From positions 248,001-312,000 of the forward strand of contig CAVQUX010000025.1 of NCBI GenBank assembly GCA_963716925.1: 64,000 bases of DNA, in the 5' to 3' direction. How positions within the stretch are numbered: the stretch's first letter is position 1; every line of letters begins with the position of its first letter. The DNA comes from DAISKN01 sp963716925. GTDB taxonomy: Bacteria > Acidobacteriota > Vicinamibacteria > Marinacidobacterales > SMYC01. Below the pieces are notes generated by a model, which was not told where the DNA came from, searched no databases, and saw nothing but the letters and a program-made list of their open reading frames with translations. Shown here piece by piece: positions 1-9,262 of this stretch. The translations under genes were made by a program, and so were the position numbers.

Positions 1-4
1 GCGC

Positions 5-1588
5 GTGAGGCGTGGTCGAACCGCCCCCAGCATGAACGCTCATCGTCAGAGCCCATCCGGCGTTTCCTCCTCGGTGGCGGGGAAAGCTTCCCGGGCCGTT
101 CTCTGGAATCTGCTCTTCGTCCCGTCGCTTCTGGCGCTCACCGTCCTCAGCTCCGCCGTCGTCGCCCGCAGCCTCAGCATCGACGACTACGCGATCTACG
201 GGCTGGCGATGGCGACGGTGACCTCGCTCCTGCTGTGCAGCGACCTGGGGATCACGTCGGCGGTCGCTCGCTTCACTCCGGAAATCCGCAAGTTGGGCCG
301 GGAGTCGACCCGGCGCTTTCTGCGCATGGCGGCCTGGTCGAGGATCGCGGCGATGGGACTCGTGGTCCTGGGACTCGTCGCCGCTCGCGGTTTCGCGCCG
401 CTCAGAGACGCGCTCCCGTTCCACGGCGCGAGCCTCGTCCTCGTTCTCGCGGTGGCCGCGTTCCAGAGCGTGTCCCGGGTCATTCAGTATTACCTGACCG
501 GACTCCTCGACAGGAAGGCGATCGGGTTCATCCAATTCGTCGCGGGCCTCGTTCAACCGGCGCTGGTGATCCTGGCGGTGACCGGCGGATTCGGCGTTCC
601 CGGGATCCTCGCAGGGATGGCTCTCTCGAGTCTCATCGAGCTCGGCCTGCTCAGCACCCACGCCGGCCGCCAGGCGGAGTCGGGGGCGCCGGAGCGCGAG
701 GCCCCTCCCGGAATTCCCGCGGAGCTCAGGAGCGACGCCGTGCGTTTCGCCGGGGCGTCGTTCGCGGAGAAGCTCTCGAGCTACGTCAACAGCCCCAGCT
801 TCGTCCTCTTTCTTCTCGCCGGTCTCGGGTCGGGAAGCGAGGAGGTGGCGATGTTCACCATCGCCGGAGACTTCACGTTCCGCATCGTGAGCCTGCTCAC
901 GATTCCCTTCGCCGGCATCACCCTTCCCGTATTCTCGTTTCTCGAGGCCGACGGCCGCCGGGAGGATTCGGCGGTGGCCCTGCGCCTCCACATCATCGTT
1001 CTGGTCCTGATCTTCATTCCTGCCGCGGGACTGTTGACGACCCTGTCCTCGTCCGTGGTCCCGCTTCTCTACTCGGTCCGGTACGCGGAGGCGGTTCCGG
1101 TTCTCGCGGTGCTCGTGCCGTTTCTGTTCCTCGAGTACACCGTCTACTCCGCGCTCCTGGCAGCGCTGATGACGCGAAAGAGATACGCCGCGGTCCTCGC
1201 CTCGAAGCTTCCCGTGCTCCTGGGACTGCCGCTCATCGTCTACGCCATTCCCCCCTGGGGGGCCGTGGGCGCCGCCGCGGTGCTCGGACTGACACGGCTC
1301 GCGTCAGCGGGAATTCTGCTCGCCGCCGGCCTCCGGGAGTTCCGCTTCCGGTTTCCTCTCGCATTCACGGCGAAAGTACTGGGGGCGACCGGCGCCGCGG
1401 CGCTCGTTTCCGCCGCCGTTCCCGAACCCGTGACCCCGGACTGGGTATCCTTCCTCGCGGCGGTTCTCGCCGGCGGCGTGGTGTTCGCGATCGCCTACAA
1501 GATCTTCGGCGGCATGGAGGCTCCCGATCGCGATCGACTCCTGGATGCGGCTCCGCGAGGAGCCCGAGCACTTCGGTTCATTCTCTAG
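5..1588 (+). CDS. Oligosaccharide flippase (Wzx/MATE-like polysaccharide exporter)
   Basis: Integral membrane protein of about 520 residues with roughly 12-14 hydrophobic segments spread along its length, the pattern of the polysaccharide-synthesis/MOP flippase superfamily. It would move lipid-linked glycan units across the inner membrane. The frame is open to the first base of the window. The GTG at 5 is the first possible start; the ATG at 32 is equally plausible, because the conserved part begins only at the first membrane segment near residue 30. The stop overlaps by 4 bp the stop of the convergent glycosyltransferase. The neighbours are all glycan genes, which supports the role. The substrate cannot be read from the sequence. 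Confidence 0.8.
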   Translation: MRRGRTAPSMNAHRQSPSGVSSSVAGKASRAVLWNLLFVPSLLALTVLSSAVVARSLSIDDYAIYGLAMATVTSLLLCSDLGITSAVARFTPEIRKLGRESTRRFLRMAAWSRIAAMGLVVLGLVAARGFAPLRDALPFHGASLVLVLAVAAFQSVSRVIQYYLTGLLDRKAIGFIQFVAGLVQPALVILAVTGGFGVPGILAGMALSSLIELGLLSTHAGRQAESGAPEREAPPGIPAELRSDAVRFAGASFAEKLSSYVNSPSFVLFLLAGLGSGSEEVAMFTIAGDFTFRIVSLLTIPFAGITLPVFSFLEADGRREDSAVALRLHIIVLVLIFIPAAGLLTTLSSSVVPLLYSVRYAEAVPVLAVLVPFLFLEYTVYSALLAALMTRKRYAAVLASKLPVLLGLPLIVYAIPPWGAVGAAAVLGLTRLASAGILLAAGLREFRFRFPLAFTAKVLGATGAAALVSAAVPEPVTPDWVSFLAAVLAGGVVFAIAYKIFGGMEAPDRDRLLDAAPRGARALRFIL

Positions 1589-2766
1589 CCGATCCGGCGG
1601 GATTCGCGTTCGCTCGCCCGCTCCGGATCGAGACCCAGGTCGACACCGGAGTATCGACTGAGGACGGCTCGGAACAGATCCTCGTACTTCTCGTGGATAC
1701 GGCGCCAGTCGAAACCGTCTTCGATGGTCCGGCGCGCGGCCGCGCCCAGGTCCCTCCTCAACCGCGGATCGCGAATCAGCCGCTCGAGGCTCTCTCTCAA
1801 CCGGTCAGGGTCTCCCGGGGGAACGAGAAGACCGTTCTTCTGGTGCTCGATGAGGGCGGTGACGCCACCGACGCCGCTCGCCACCGAGGCGCATCCGACC
1901 GACATCGCTTCCATGAGCGCGTTGGGGAGACCCTCGGAGAGCGAGGGCAGACAGAAGACATCCATTCGTTTCAGGACGCTGTAGACGTCCTCGCGAAAAC
2001 CGAGGAATCGAACCTGCGAAGAAGACGAGAAACCCCCGGGTCCCGTCGCCCCGATGAAGAACGTCTTGAGATTCCCGTACTGCCGATGGAGCGGCTCGAC
2101 GGCTCTCAGGAGGATGTCGTAGCCCTTCACGCTCTCGAGCCTTCCGACGTACCCGATCCACGTCTCCCCCTCGGGCTTTGCCAGGTCGGCCGCGGGAACC
2201 GCGGAATCGGCTTGAGCGAGGTCGGTGCCGTTGTGGATGACGGTATACCGGAGCCGGTACCGCTCGGCGATGTCCACCAGCCCTTCGTGCAACAGGACGA
2301 CGCGATCGACCGACCTCAGGATCGGCACTCCGACGAGCCTCGCGTATAGCCACATGACCGCGGCCACCCACCGGTTTCGAGGAAACCAGTTGAGCCCGGG
2401 ATAGGTGTCGGTGACGAGGATGGTCGGCTTTCCCATGAGCTTCGCGATCGGGGCCGCGAAGCTCGTGAAGAACATGAATTTGTTCACCAGGACCAGATCC
2501 GGCTGGAACTCGCGGATCTGGCGGCGCACCAGGAGAAGGCTCTGCGGGGAGACGACGTAGTTGACGGGATCGGGAAGAAGCCAGCCTCGGGCGCTCACCA
2601 CCTTGAGGTTGGGCGAATAGATCTCTTCCTCCTTCTCGCGTCCGGTGGTGATGACTCGAATCTCGTGCCGGCGCGAGAGCTGCCGCGCCGCCATGACGGC
2701 GCTCCCCATGGAGATCTTGCGGGCGAAGGAGTCCCAGAAATAGGGAGCGACCAGGAGAATCTTCAC
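1585..2766 (-). CDS. Glycosyltransferase family 4 (GT-B fold)
   Basis: A protein of 393 residues starting VKILLVAPYFWDS, a typical GT4 N-terminus. It has the C-terminal donor-binding region (IGYVGRLESVKGYDILL, then SLSEGLPNALMEAMSVG with the EX7E-type glutamates) that binds the nucleotide sugar. I chose the GTG at 2766 because it overlaps the stop of the upstream DUF2304 gene in a GTGA. The longer open frame upstream only reads the DUF2304 gene in another frame. It is the last gene of the eight-gene minus-strand glycan operon starting near 11332. Sugar donor and acceptor are unknown. Confidence 0.85.
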   Translation of the reverse strand: MKILLVAPYFWDSFARKISMGSAVMAARQLSRRHEIRVITTGREKEEEIYSPNLKVVSARGWLLPDPVNYVVSPQSLLLVRRQIREFQPDLVLVNKFMFFTSFAAPIAKLMGKPTILVTDTYPGLNWFPRNRWVAAVMWLYARLVGVPILRSVDRVVLLHEGLVDIAERYRLRYTVIHNGTDLAQADSAVPAADLAKPEGETWIGYVGRLESVKGYDILLRAVEPLHRQYGNLKTFFIGATGPGGFSSSSQVRFLGFREDVYSVLKRMDVFCLPSLSEGLPNALMEAMSVGCASVASGVGGVTALIEHQKNGLLVPPGDPDRLRESLERLIRDPRLRRDLGAAARRTIEDGFDWRRIHEKYEDLFRAVLSRYSGVDLGLDPERASERESRRIG

Positions 2767-3095
2767 GGTCTCTCGGCGTCGCGGAGCGCGATCTCCCTCA
2801 CCAGGTCCTGGAGCTTCTTCCGGAGTCGGCGGGTCTCCAGATGATCGGCGAAGACCACGACCCAGATGAGCATGAAGCCGACGATGGTGATCAGATCCAT
2901 CGTCCGATTGATCTGGAGCTTCACGAGGAAAATCGAAGCCGAGCCGGGGAACAGGACCAGCACCGAGAACGCGCCCCAGGCGCACCACCAGAACGCGAGC
3001 TCGGGGAGCCGGATCGTCCGCCGACGGTAGCTCAGATAGCTCCAGTAGAACATCGTCAAGGCGAACAGGACCGATCCAACTTGAAGCAGAATCAT
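2763..3095 (-). CDS. DUF2304 small membrane protein
   Basis: A protein of 110 residues with three hydrophobic segments, the third near residues 70-90, followed by a charged tail rich in Arg, Lys and Glu. Size, topology and position just after a family 2 glycosyltransferase match DUF2304. These proteins usually accompany dolichol-phosphate-mannose-synthase-like GT2 enzymes and probably anchor or assist them. It overlaps the downstream GT4 start by 4 bp, so the two are translationally coupled. The family assignment rests on size, topology and context; the function is inference. Confidence 0.7.
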   Translation of the reverse strand: MILLQVGSVLFALTMFYWSYLSYRRRTIRLPELAFWWCAWGAFSVLVLFPGSASIFLVKLQINRTMDLITIVGFMLIWVVVFADHLETRRLRKKLQDLVREIALRDAERP

Positions 3096-3176
3096 GCCGA
3101 TCTCTCCCTGTGGCGGGCGTGGGGCCGAATCCGGGGGCCGGGCGCGAGACAGCCGCTGGGCTTCACGAAACGCGCG

Positions 3177-3836
3177 TCAGAGGACGAACTTCCATCGAAG
3201 GAGGCGGAAGAGCAGTTGAACGCCGTCGAGCACGGTCACTCCCTTGTACGCGTCATGGTAGATCGTCTCGATCCCCACCTCTCGGTACGAGAGCCGTTGC
3301 CTCATCGCCCGGATCGCCATTTCCACGTCCACGGCATAGTCGTGCGCGTTCCAGGTAATTTTGGGAAAGCATTCCGAGCGGAACGCCCGGTACCCGCACC
3401 AGATGTCCTGGAGATCGAGATCGTAGAGCCACCTCGCCGAGCGATTCAGGACCCGGTTGCCCATTCGCCTCACCGACGGCATGTCCTGCCCCAGGGTGCG
3501 GGCGGCGAATACGATATCGACCTCGCGCAGGGCCTCGATCAGACGGGGAATTTCCGCCGGCTCGTGCTGCCCGTCGCCGTCCATGAGCACGATGGCTTCG
3601 GCCCGCTCCTGAACGGCGTACTCACAGCCGGTCTTGAGAGCCATCCCTTTTCCCAGGTTGATCCGGTGCCGAAGGACCTTCGCCGGCGCGACGCTCTCGG
3701 GGTCGACCCGGGGGGTGGAACCGTCGTCGACGACGATGATATTCGTACCGGGCACGTAGCGCGACACCCGCGAAAGGAGCGCCGGAAGCGCGCTTCCCTC
3801 GTTGTAAACGGGAACGACGACGAATGCGTTGGTCAC
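3177..3836 (-). CDS. Glycosyltransferase family 2 (polyprenyl-phosphate sugar synthase type)
   Basis: A protein of 219 residues with the GT-A motifs of family 2: an N-terminal AFVVVPVYNEG, then VVDDGST, and the metal-binding DGDGQH near residue 90. The fold resembles dolichol-phosphate mannose synthases that load a sugar on polyprenyl phosphate at the inner face of the membrane. It has no C-terminal membrane segments, which fits its pairing with the DUF2304 membrane protein 81 bp downstream. The start is GTG at 3836. The product could feed the GT-C-like membrane protein at 3939-5618. The sugar is not predictable. Confidence 0.82.
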   Translation of the reverse strand: MTNAFVVVPVYNEGSALPALLSRVSRYVPGTNIIVVDDGSTPRVDPESVAPAKVLRHRINLGKGMALKTGCEYAVQERAEAIVLMDGDGQHEPAEIPRLIEALREVDIVFAARTLGQDMPSVRRMGNRVLNRSARWLYDLDLQDIWCGYRAFRSECFPKITWNAHDYAVDVEMAIRAMRQRLSYREVGIETIYHDAYKGVTVLDGVQLLFRLLRWKFVL

Positions 3837-3938
3837 GCTGGCACTTGTCGATGATGTTTTTCGAATAGGGAACCGGTCTTTCGCACGAATCCGACGACAG
3901 CGCTCATCCTACCTTGACGGGGCCCCAAGGTCCACCGG

Positions 3939-5618
3939 TCAACGATCGGAGGAGGAATGCGACTCCGCATCCGCGACGGCGTAGACCCGCGCCCATCGCG
4001 CGACCGAATGGACGTGCCGCAGGAGCCTCGAGTCCGCCGCCAGCTCCGCCAGTCGAGGCGCCCGGTCCTGGTCCCCCCGAAGGACGACGACGTGCGTCAC
4101 CCCCAGCCTCCTCATCGCCTCGAACGACGATGGGTCGTCCCCTTCGAGCGCATCGAGCGCCGTCCGGAGGTCCTCTCGAGCGCGCGCGTTCGTCGAATCC
4201 CCCAAAACCAGAACCTGCCGGCCGGTGAAAGCGGGAACCCAGGGGCCAAGGCTCTTCCCGACCAGCAGCACCGAGTCCTTCGCGGTGTTCTCGCGCACCC
4301 ATCCGGCGAGGCCCTCCATCCGCGGAGAGAGGGGAATGCGGCTTTCCCGGAACAAGGGGTCCATCGTCCTCGGCTGCCACCAGAAAAAGAACGTCCATGG
4401 CAGGAGCGCGACGAGACCGAGCGTGAGTCCGAGACGCCGTTTGCCGACTTCGCCCGCCGCCCCGGGCAGAGACTGCATCCAGCGAAGCAGCCGATGGAAT
4501 CCGTATCCGGCGAGCAAGCTCTCCAGGTAGCGAATGAGGAGGGGAAAGCCTGAAGTCTCGAACGCCACTGTGCCGATGCGGCCGGCGGCCCATGCCAGGA
4601 GACAACCCAGCACGAGGAACGACCCGAAACGGTCCGCCGGCCTCCGCCACCGGAGCGTTCCGGCGACGGCCAAAACGGCGAGAAAGGGCAGCGGCGAGGG
4701 AATCCATACCGTGCTCGCGAGCGAGGAAACGAAGCCGTCGCCGGCGATCGTGGAAACCCAGGGATCGTCCGCGAGCGAGGCCAGCCGAGGGAGCGAAAGC
4801 ACGACGCCTCCCGCGAGGGAGAGCGACGCCGCGACCCGGCTCCGACTGCCGGACCAGAGGATCGTCAGCGCAACCGCACCGGCAGTCAGAAAGAAGTACG
4901 TGAGATCGAGGTGGGCCAGGACTCCGAGTGCGGCGGCCCCGAGCGCGGCGCGGGAGCGCGAAGGCGAGAGCGACAGTCCAGAGGCGAGGAGGACGAGCGG
5001 CAACGACAGCGCTCGCTGGGGCTCGACGAGCAGCACGTGCGGCCAGAAGATGTGCGGCTGCGTCAGGAAATCGAGCTGGCCCGAGCTCAGGAGCAGAGCG
5101 GACAGGACGGCCAGATGGCGCGCGGCCACCGGGCTATCGTCTCGACTCTCCTGGGGCGCCGACGCGTCTTCGAGCAGCCGCAGACCGAGAAGCGTGATGC
5201 CGGAGAAGAGAACGAGGGTGAAGACTCCCAACCACGGCACGAGGGTCAGGAGGCGAGCGGGATCGAACCCCGACGAAAGACCCAGCAGAAGGCTCCAGGC
5301 GGGATGCTGGTTCGGGCTCTGAAGGCGCCATCCGTCGAACGGCGTCCCTCGAGCTGCGGTGACCATGGAGTCGGCCAGGCTCGGCAGGAGCTCCGAGGAG
5401 TCTACCAGCCCGTAGGGCCGGCCCAGCGGAAGCTTCATGGAGAGAAGACCGAAGAGGCAGAGCCCGATGCCGCCGGCCAGAAACCCGGCCTTGCGGAAAC
5501 GCGGGGCCGCGACCGCCCAGAGGCAAAAGACGGCGCAATAGACGTACTTGAAAACAATAAGGAAGGTCCCCAGGGTCAGCGAAAGACCGAATGGGAGCTC
5601 GACCAGTTCGGATAGCAT
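3939..5618 (-). CDS. Multi-pass membrane protein, GT-C glycosyltransferase-like
   Basis: A 559-residue protein with about 10-11 hydrophobic segments up to about residue 410, then a soluble C-terminal domain of about 145 residues (begins near GWVRENTAKDSVLL). This layout is that of GT-C enzymes using polyprenyl-phosphate sugars, with a periplasmic C-terminal domain. An acidic Ser-Ser-Glu stretch in the first large loop (DSSELLPSLAD) could be the catalytic carboxylate region, but I see no diagnostic GT39 or GT83 motif. It lies 36 bp after the sulfatase-like gene and 102 bp before the GT2 gene in the same operon. The family is uncertain. Confidence 0.6.
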   Translation of the reverse strand: MLSELVELPFGLSLTLGTFLIVFKYVYCAVFCLWAVAAPRFRKAGFLAGGIGLCLFGLLSMKLPLGRPYGLVDSSELLPSLADSMVTAARGTPFDGWRLQSPNQHPAWSLLLGLSSGFDPARLLTLVPWLGVFTLVLFSGITLLGLRLLEDASAPQESRDDSPVAARHLAVLSALLLSSGQLDFLTQPHIFWPHVLLVEPQRALSLPLVLLASGLSLSPSRSRAALGAAALGVLAHLDLTYFFLTAGAVALTILWSGSRSRVAASLSLAGGVVLSLPRLASLADDPWVSTIAGDGFVSSLASTVWIPSPLPFLAVLAVAGTLRWRRPADRFGSFLVLGCLLAWAAGRIGTVAFETSGFPLLIRYLESLLAGYGFHRLLRWMQSLPGAAGEVGKRRLGLTLGLVALLPWTFFFWWQPRTMDPLFRESRIPLSPRMEGLAGWVRENTAKDSVLLVGKSLGPWVPAFTGRQVLVLGDSTNARAREDLRTALDALEGDDPSSFEAMRRLGVTHVVVLRGDQDRAPRLAELAADSRLLRHVHSVARWARVYAVADAESHSSSDR

Positions 5619-5654
5619 TCGACCAACGAGGCGCTAGGCTAGCACGTTCGACGG

Positions 5655-7793
5655 CTACTCGATGTAGCCGAGGGACTTCAGGACTCTTCGGATGTCCTCG
5701 TCGAGCTCGACTCGTTGATCCCCGCCCCCCGGATCGACGTACCAGGCCCAGACCCCGGAGTGATTCTGCTGAAGAAGGCTCTGGGCCTCGCCCGCCGTGA
5801 CCGTGAGCCCGCCGGGGCTCAAGACCACGGGCCGCGGTCCCGTGGGCTTTGAGCCGGAGGCGCCCAGCCGAATCTCGCTCTCGGGAATCTGCCGGTCATT
5901 GGACGAGACCTCGAGCCGGAGCGGCGAGCCCGGTGGGCTCGTCTGCACGACGACCTGGCGGGGCTTGGCATCCGAGACGAAGCGGAGAGTGACCTCCCGT
6001 CCGCCCGAGCCCTGCTCGAAAACGTCGCCGGTCACGATGGAGAACCGGATGGCGCTCGAGATTTTCGCATCGGTAGAGAGCGTTACCTGCATGAGGCTTC
6101 CCGGCTCGTCTCCCACGACCAGAAGGTGCAAGCCGTGCTGACCGAGCTGGATGAACCGCTCCAGCTCGGACACCAGACGGCCGGCTTCGGGAGGTGCTTC
6201 GGCCAGCAGATTCTTCGTTTCTCCGGGGTCGGCCTCGAGATCGTAGAGGCCCGCGGTGAGGCCGGGCAGAAGCGTCCGGATGTGCTTGAAACGCTGATCC
6301 CGGACCGCGTAGCCCACGAAGTTGGGCGCTACGACTTCGGAGAAGACCCTTCGGTCGGTCCGCGCGGAGTTCTTCTCGATGACGTCCACGAGGCTTCGCC
6401 CCTGGAATGCGTCCGGCACCGCAACACCGGCGAGCGCGAGGAGGGTGGGCGGGATATCGATGTTGCTCGCGACCGCCTCGGGCCGCCGCCCTTTGTTTCG
6501 GGAGCCCGGGAGCTTCAGGATCCCGGGAATATGGAGCGCCTGCTGATACAGCGTCTTGCCGTGGCGGGTCTCGCCGTGCTCACCGAACTCTTCGCCGTGA
6601 TCGGCGGTGACGAACAGAAGGGTGTCGTCGTAGAGACCGAGCCGCTTCAGCTCGGCGACGAGCTTTCCGATCTCGGCGTCGTTATAGGCGAGCTCGTTGT
6701 CATAGAGCTCCCGGTCGCGCTCGAGCCCGGTGCTGTCCCTTCTGACGAACTTCGCGTCGAACGGAGGCCGCGGCTCGTACCCGAAGTGAAGGTCGAGGGA
6801 ATGCAGATAGAGGAAGAACGTCTCCTTCCGATGCTCCTCGAGCCAGGGAACCACCTGCTTCGTGATCTGCGCCGCGTCGGTCTCGATGTCGTGGATGTTC
6901 TCGCGCCGCGAGCGCTCCTCGAAGCTCCGCAGGTCGACCCATCGATCGAAGCCCTGATTGAAGAAGAAGACCCGGGGATCGATGACGGGGTTGGCCACCC
7001 AGGCCGCGGTCACGTAGCCGGCGTCGCGGAGCACCTCGGCGACGGTGGTCCGCTCGCGGGCGAGGGCGTCGTCCACCGTCCGCGCCTGGTGGAACGTCGG
7101 GAGAAGCGAGGTGAAGAGGCACGCCGTCGAGGGCTTGGTCCAGGGGGCGCAGGAAGTGAGGTTCGAGAGGAGAACGCCGTCGGCCGCGAGGGCGTCGAGG
7201 TTCGGCGTGGTTTCGAGCGGGTAGCCGTAGGCGCCCACGTGGTCCGCGCGGAGACAGTCGACGACGTACAGGACCACGTTCGGCCGGCGGACGCGGCTTC
7301 TCCCGAGAATCCGCGGATGGGCGAGAATCACCTCGGCATCGTCCCCGGCGAACGAGAGCTCGAGGTTCATCGGCTCTCCGGAGAACTGCGCCAGATCCAC
7401 CCGGCGCTCGACCCAACCGCGCTCCCCCACCCAGGGCTCTCGATGGAGCGTCTCGCCGTTGACGGAGATCTCGATCGCAATCGCGGCCTCCGCGGGGCGG
7501 ACCGCGAGAGCGAAATGGAGAGAGGGGGCTTCGACGCCTTCGCTCCGGAGCCTGACCGATCCCGGCGTCTCCAGGGTCAGCGCCGGCCGGCGATCACCGT
7601 GGACGGCCACGCCGCGGACCTCGAACCCTCCCCGGCTGGAGAGCGCGACTCCGTCGAGACGGCCGACGCCTTCCGCATCGTCGTCGATGCGCTCGACGAA
7701 TCTCTTCTCGACGGCCAAGCGATCCGCCGGAGGACTGCAGCCCGCACTTCCAAGCGCCGCCGCGGCGACGAGCCATTTCCCGGGGAACGTCAC
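5655..7793 (-). CDS. Sulfatase-like hydrolase lipoprotein (alkaline phosphatase superfamily)
   Basis: A 712-residue protein. The signal peptide has a lipobox LGSAGC with Cys19, so it should be lipid-anchored outside the inner membrane. Residues about 40-165 form a beta-rich domain. The sulfatase domain follows: NVVLYVVDCLRADH (metal-binding Asp179), then T219-K-P-S-T223, which occupies the place of the Cys/Ser-X-Pro-X-Arg formylglycine motif, then TADHGEEFGEHG and an HGKTLY motif. Thr replaces the usual Cys or Ser, so sulfatase activity is doubtful; phosphotransferase or phosphodiesterase chemistry is possible. The last 150 residues are another beta-rich domain. The GTG start overlaps the radical SAM stop (GTGA), placing it in the glycan operon. 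Confidence 0.8.
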   Translation of the reverse strand: MTFPGKWLVAAAALGSAGCSPPADRLAVEKRFVERIDDDAEGVGRLDGVALSSRGGFEVRGVAVHGDRRPALTLETPGSVRLRSEGVEAPSLHFALAVRPAEAAIAIEISVNGETLHREPWVGERGWVERRVDLAQFSGEPMNLELSFAGDDAEVILAHPRILGRSRVRRPNVVLYVVDCLRADHVGAYGYPLETTPNLDALAADGVLLSNLTSCAPWTKPSTACLFTSLLPTFHQARTVDDALARERTTVAEVLRDAGYVTAAWVANPVIDPRVFFFNQGFDRWVDLRSFEERSRRENIHDIETDAAQITKQVVPWLEEHRKETFFLYLHSLDLHFGYEPRPPFDAKFVRRDSTGLERDRELYDNELAYNDAEIGKLVAELKRLGLYDDTLLFVTADHGEEFGEHGETRHGKTLYQQALHIPGILKLPGSRNKGRRPEAVASNIDIPPTLLALAGVAVPDAFQGRSLVDVIEKNSARTDRRVFSEVVAPNFVGYAVRDQRFKHIRTLLPGLTAGLYDLEADPGETKNLLAEAPPEAGRLVSELERFIQLGQHGLHLLVVGDEPGSLMQVTLSTDAKISSAIRFSIVTGDVFEQGSGGREVTLRFVSDAKPRQVVVQTSPPGSPLRLEVSSNDRQIPESEIRLGASGSKPTGPRPVVLSPGGLTVTAGEAQSLLQQNHSGVWAWYVDPGGGDQRVELDEDIRRVLKSLGYIE

Positions 7794-9262
7794 GGCTTCA
7801 TCGGCAGGTTTTCATTCGGCTCGCCCGGCCCATGGTTCCGGCCCGATCCGAGGGTACGGGAGAGAAGCGCGGTCCCTTCGCGAATCTGGGAGACGAGCTC
7901 GTCCACGGAGCCGACGGTGGTGAGCCTTCGCCACAGGTAGGAGGGGCGTAGATAGAACCGGAAGATCGCCCGCCGCTTCAGCCGCATCACCTCCTCGCGC
8001 GAGAGGTGCTGGGTAGGCATCGCCACCTGGAGGCCCGCCTGATCCATCACCCGCAGGTCCCCGATGAGGCCCTGCTCCCTCGCCTCCTTCCGCAGCGGCG
8101 TTCCGTGCCTCGGAACCGCCACGTTGAACGAGGCGAAGTCGAGAGGGAGCTCGCAGGCGAGGCGCAGCGTCGTCTCGATGGTCTCCGCCGTGTCCTCGGG
8201 GAGACCGAGGATGAAGGTCCCGACGGTTCGAATTCCCATGCGGCGGGTGAGAGCGAGACCTTCTTCGATCTGCTTGGGCTTGTAGCCCTTCTTGTAGAGC
8301 TTGAGCATCTCCGCCGAAGCGAACTCCACTCCGAAAATGAGGGTATGGCAGCCCGCGGCGCGCCAGGCGGCGAGAACCTCCTCGTCCACGACGTCCACCC
8401 GCGAGTAGGTCACGAAGCCGAAGTCCAGTTTCTCTTCGACCATGCGGCGGCAGAGCTCGAGGTTGCGCTTCCGCTCGATACCCCAGGTCTGGTCGATGAA
8501 GAAAATGTCCTTCACCCCCTGGGCCTTCAATAGACGGAGCTCTTCCATGACGCTGTCGACACTCCGGAACTTCGACCCCAACGTGCTCATGATGCAGAAC
8601 GAGCAGGGGTAGGGACATCCGAAATCGGTCAGCACCGTCGCGAACGGCTTGCGACGGGTGAAGCTGAAGCGGTACCGGGGGTTCCGGAAGAGCTCTCGCC
8701 GTGGAATCGGGATGTCGAAGTAGGCGCGGCGCGCGCGCTTCTGATCGACGGTGACGATTGCGCCTTCTCTGCGAAAGACGACGTTCTCGAGCTCACCCTC
8801 TCGCCCCTCGAGGAAGTTCAGGACGTCCTCGTTGGCGAAGTCCCGGACCACGGCGTCGATGAAAGGAAATTCCTCGAGCCACCGGACCGCGTCCTCCTGG
8901 AAGATGTCTCCGCTCCCGACGAGAATCGTCCCGGGGCCGAGCCTGTTCTTGACCGACTCCAGGAACGGAAAGTCGTACGTCCAGCTGATGGCGCCGCTCA
9001 GGAAGAAGACGGCGTCGGGCGCGAAAGCTTCGATCGCACCGAGACAGGCGTCCGGGCTCATGCCGTCGACCACCGCGTCGATGAGCGCCACCTCGTACCG
9101 CTCGGCCAGGCGGCCGCTCTGCATCAGGAGGTCCACGGGCTCGAAGATGTAGTTCGACTTCGTGGTCTTGCTGCAGTAGTAGTCACGGATCACGAGCTCG
9201 GGCGCGGGGGGATTGAGGAGCAGGACTCTCTTGATCTCGCGGCCGAGACTCCCCGCGGTCAT
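7790..9262 (-). CDS. B12-binding-domain radical SAM protein
   Basis: A 490-residue protein. Residues 10-150 are a B12-binding-like Rossmann domain starting VLLLNPPAPE. The radical SAM core carries the [4Fe-4S] cysteines C216, C220 and C223 (GCPYPCSFC), followed by a (beta/alpha) barrel with GVEFAS and TFILGLPEDT. This architecture is that of class B radical SAM enzymes, many of which methylate unreactive carbon or phosphorus centres. The ATG at 9262 overlaps the upstream methyltransferase stop (ATGA), and the stop overlaps the sulfatase start. The longer open frame upstream is the methyltransferase read out of frame. Its substrate is probably a glycan or its lipid carrier. Confidence 0.85.
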   Translation of the reverse strand: MTAGSLGREIKRVLLLNPPAPELVIRDYYCSKTTKSNYIFEPVDLLMQSGRLAERYEVALIDAVVDGMSPDACLGAIEAFAPDAVFFLSGAISWTYDFPFLESVKNRLGPGTILVGSGDIFQEDAVRWLEEFPFIDAVVRDFANEDVLNFLEGREGELENVVFRREGAIVTVDQKRARRAYFDIPIPRRELFRNPRYRFSFTRRKPFATVLTDFGCPYPCSFCIMSTLGSKFRSVDSVMEELRLLKAQGVKDIFFIDQTWGIERKRNLELCRRMVEEKLDFGFVTYSRVDVVDEEVLAAWRAAGCHTLIFGVEFASAEMLKLYKKGYKPKQIEEGLALTRRMGIRTVGTFILGLPEDTAETIETTLRLACELPLDFASFNVAVPRHGTPLRKEAREQGLIGDLRVMDQAGLQVAMPTQHLSREEVMRLKRRAIFRFYLRPSYLWRRLTTVGSVDELVSQIREGTALLSRTLGSGRNHGPGEPNENLPMKP

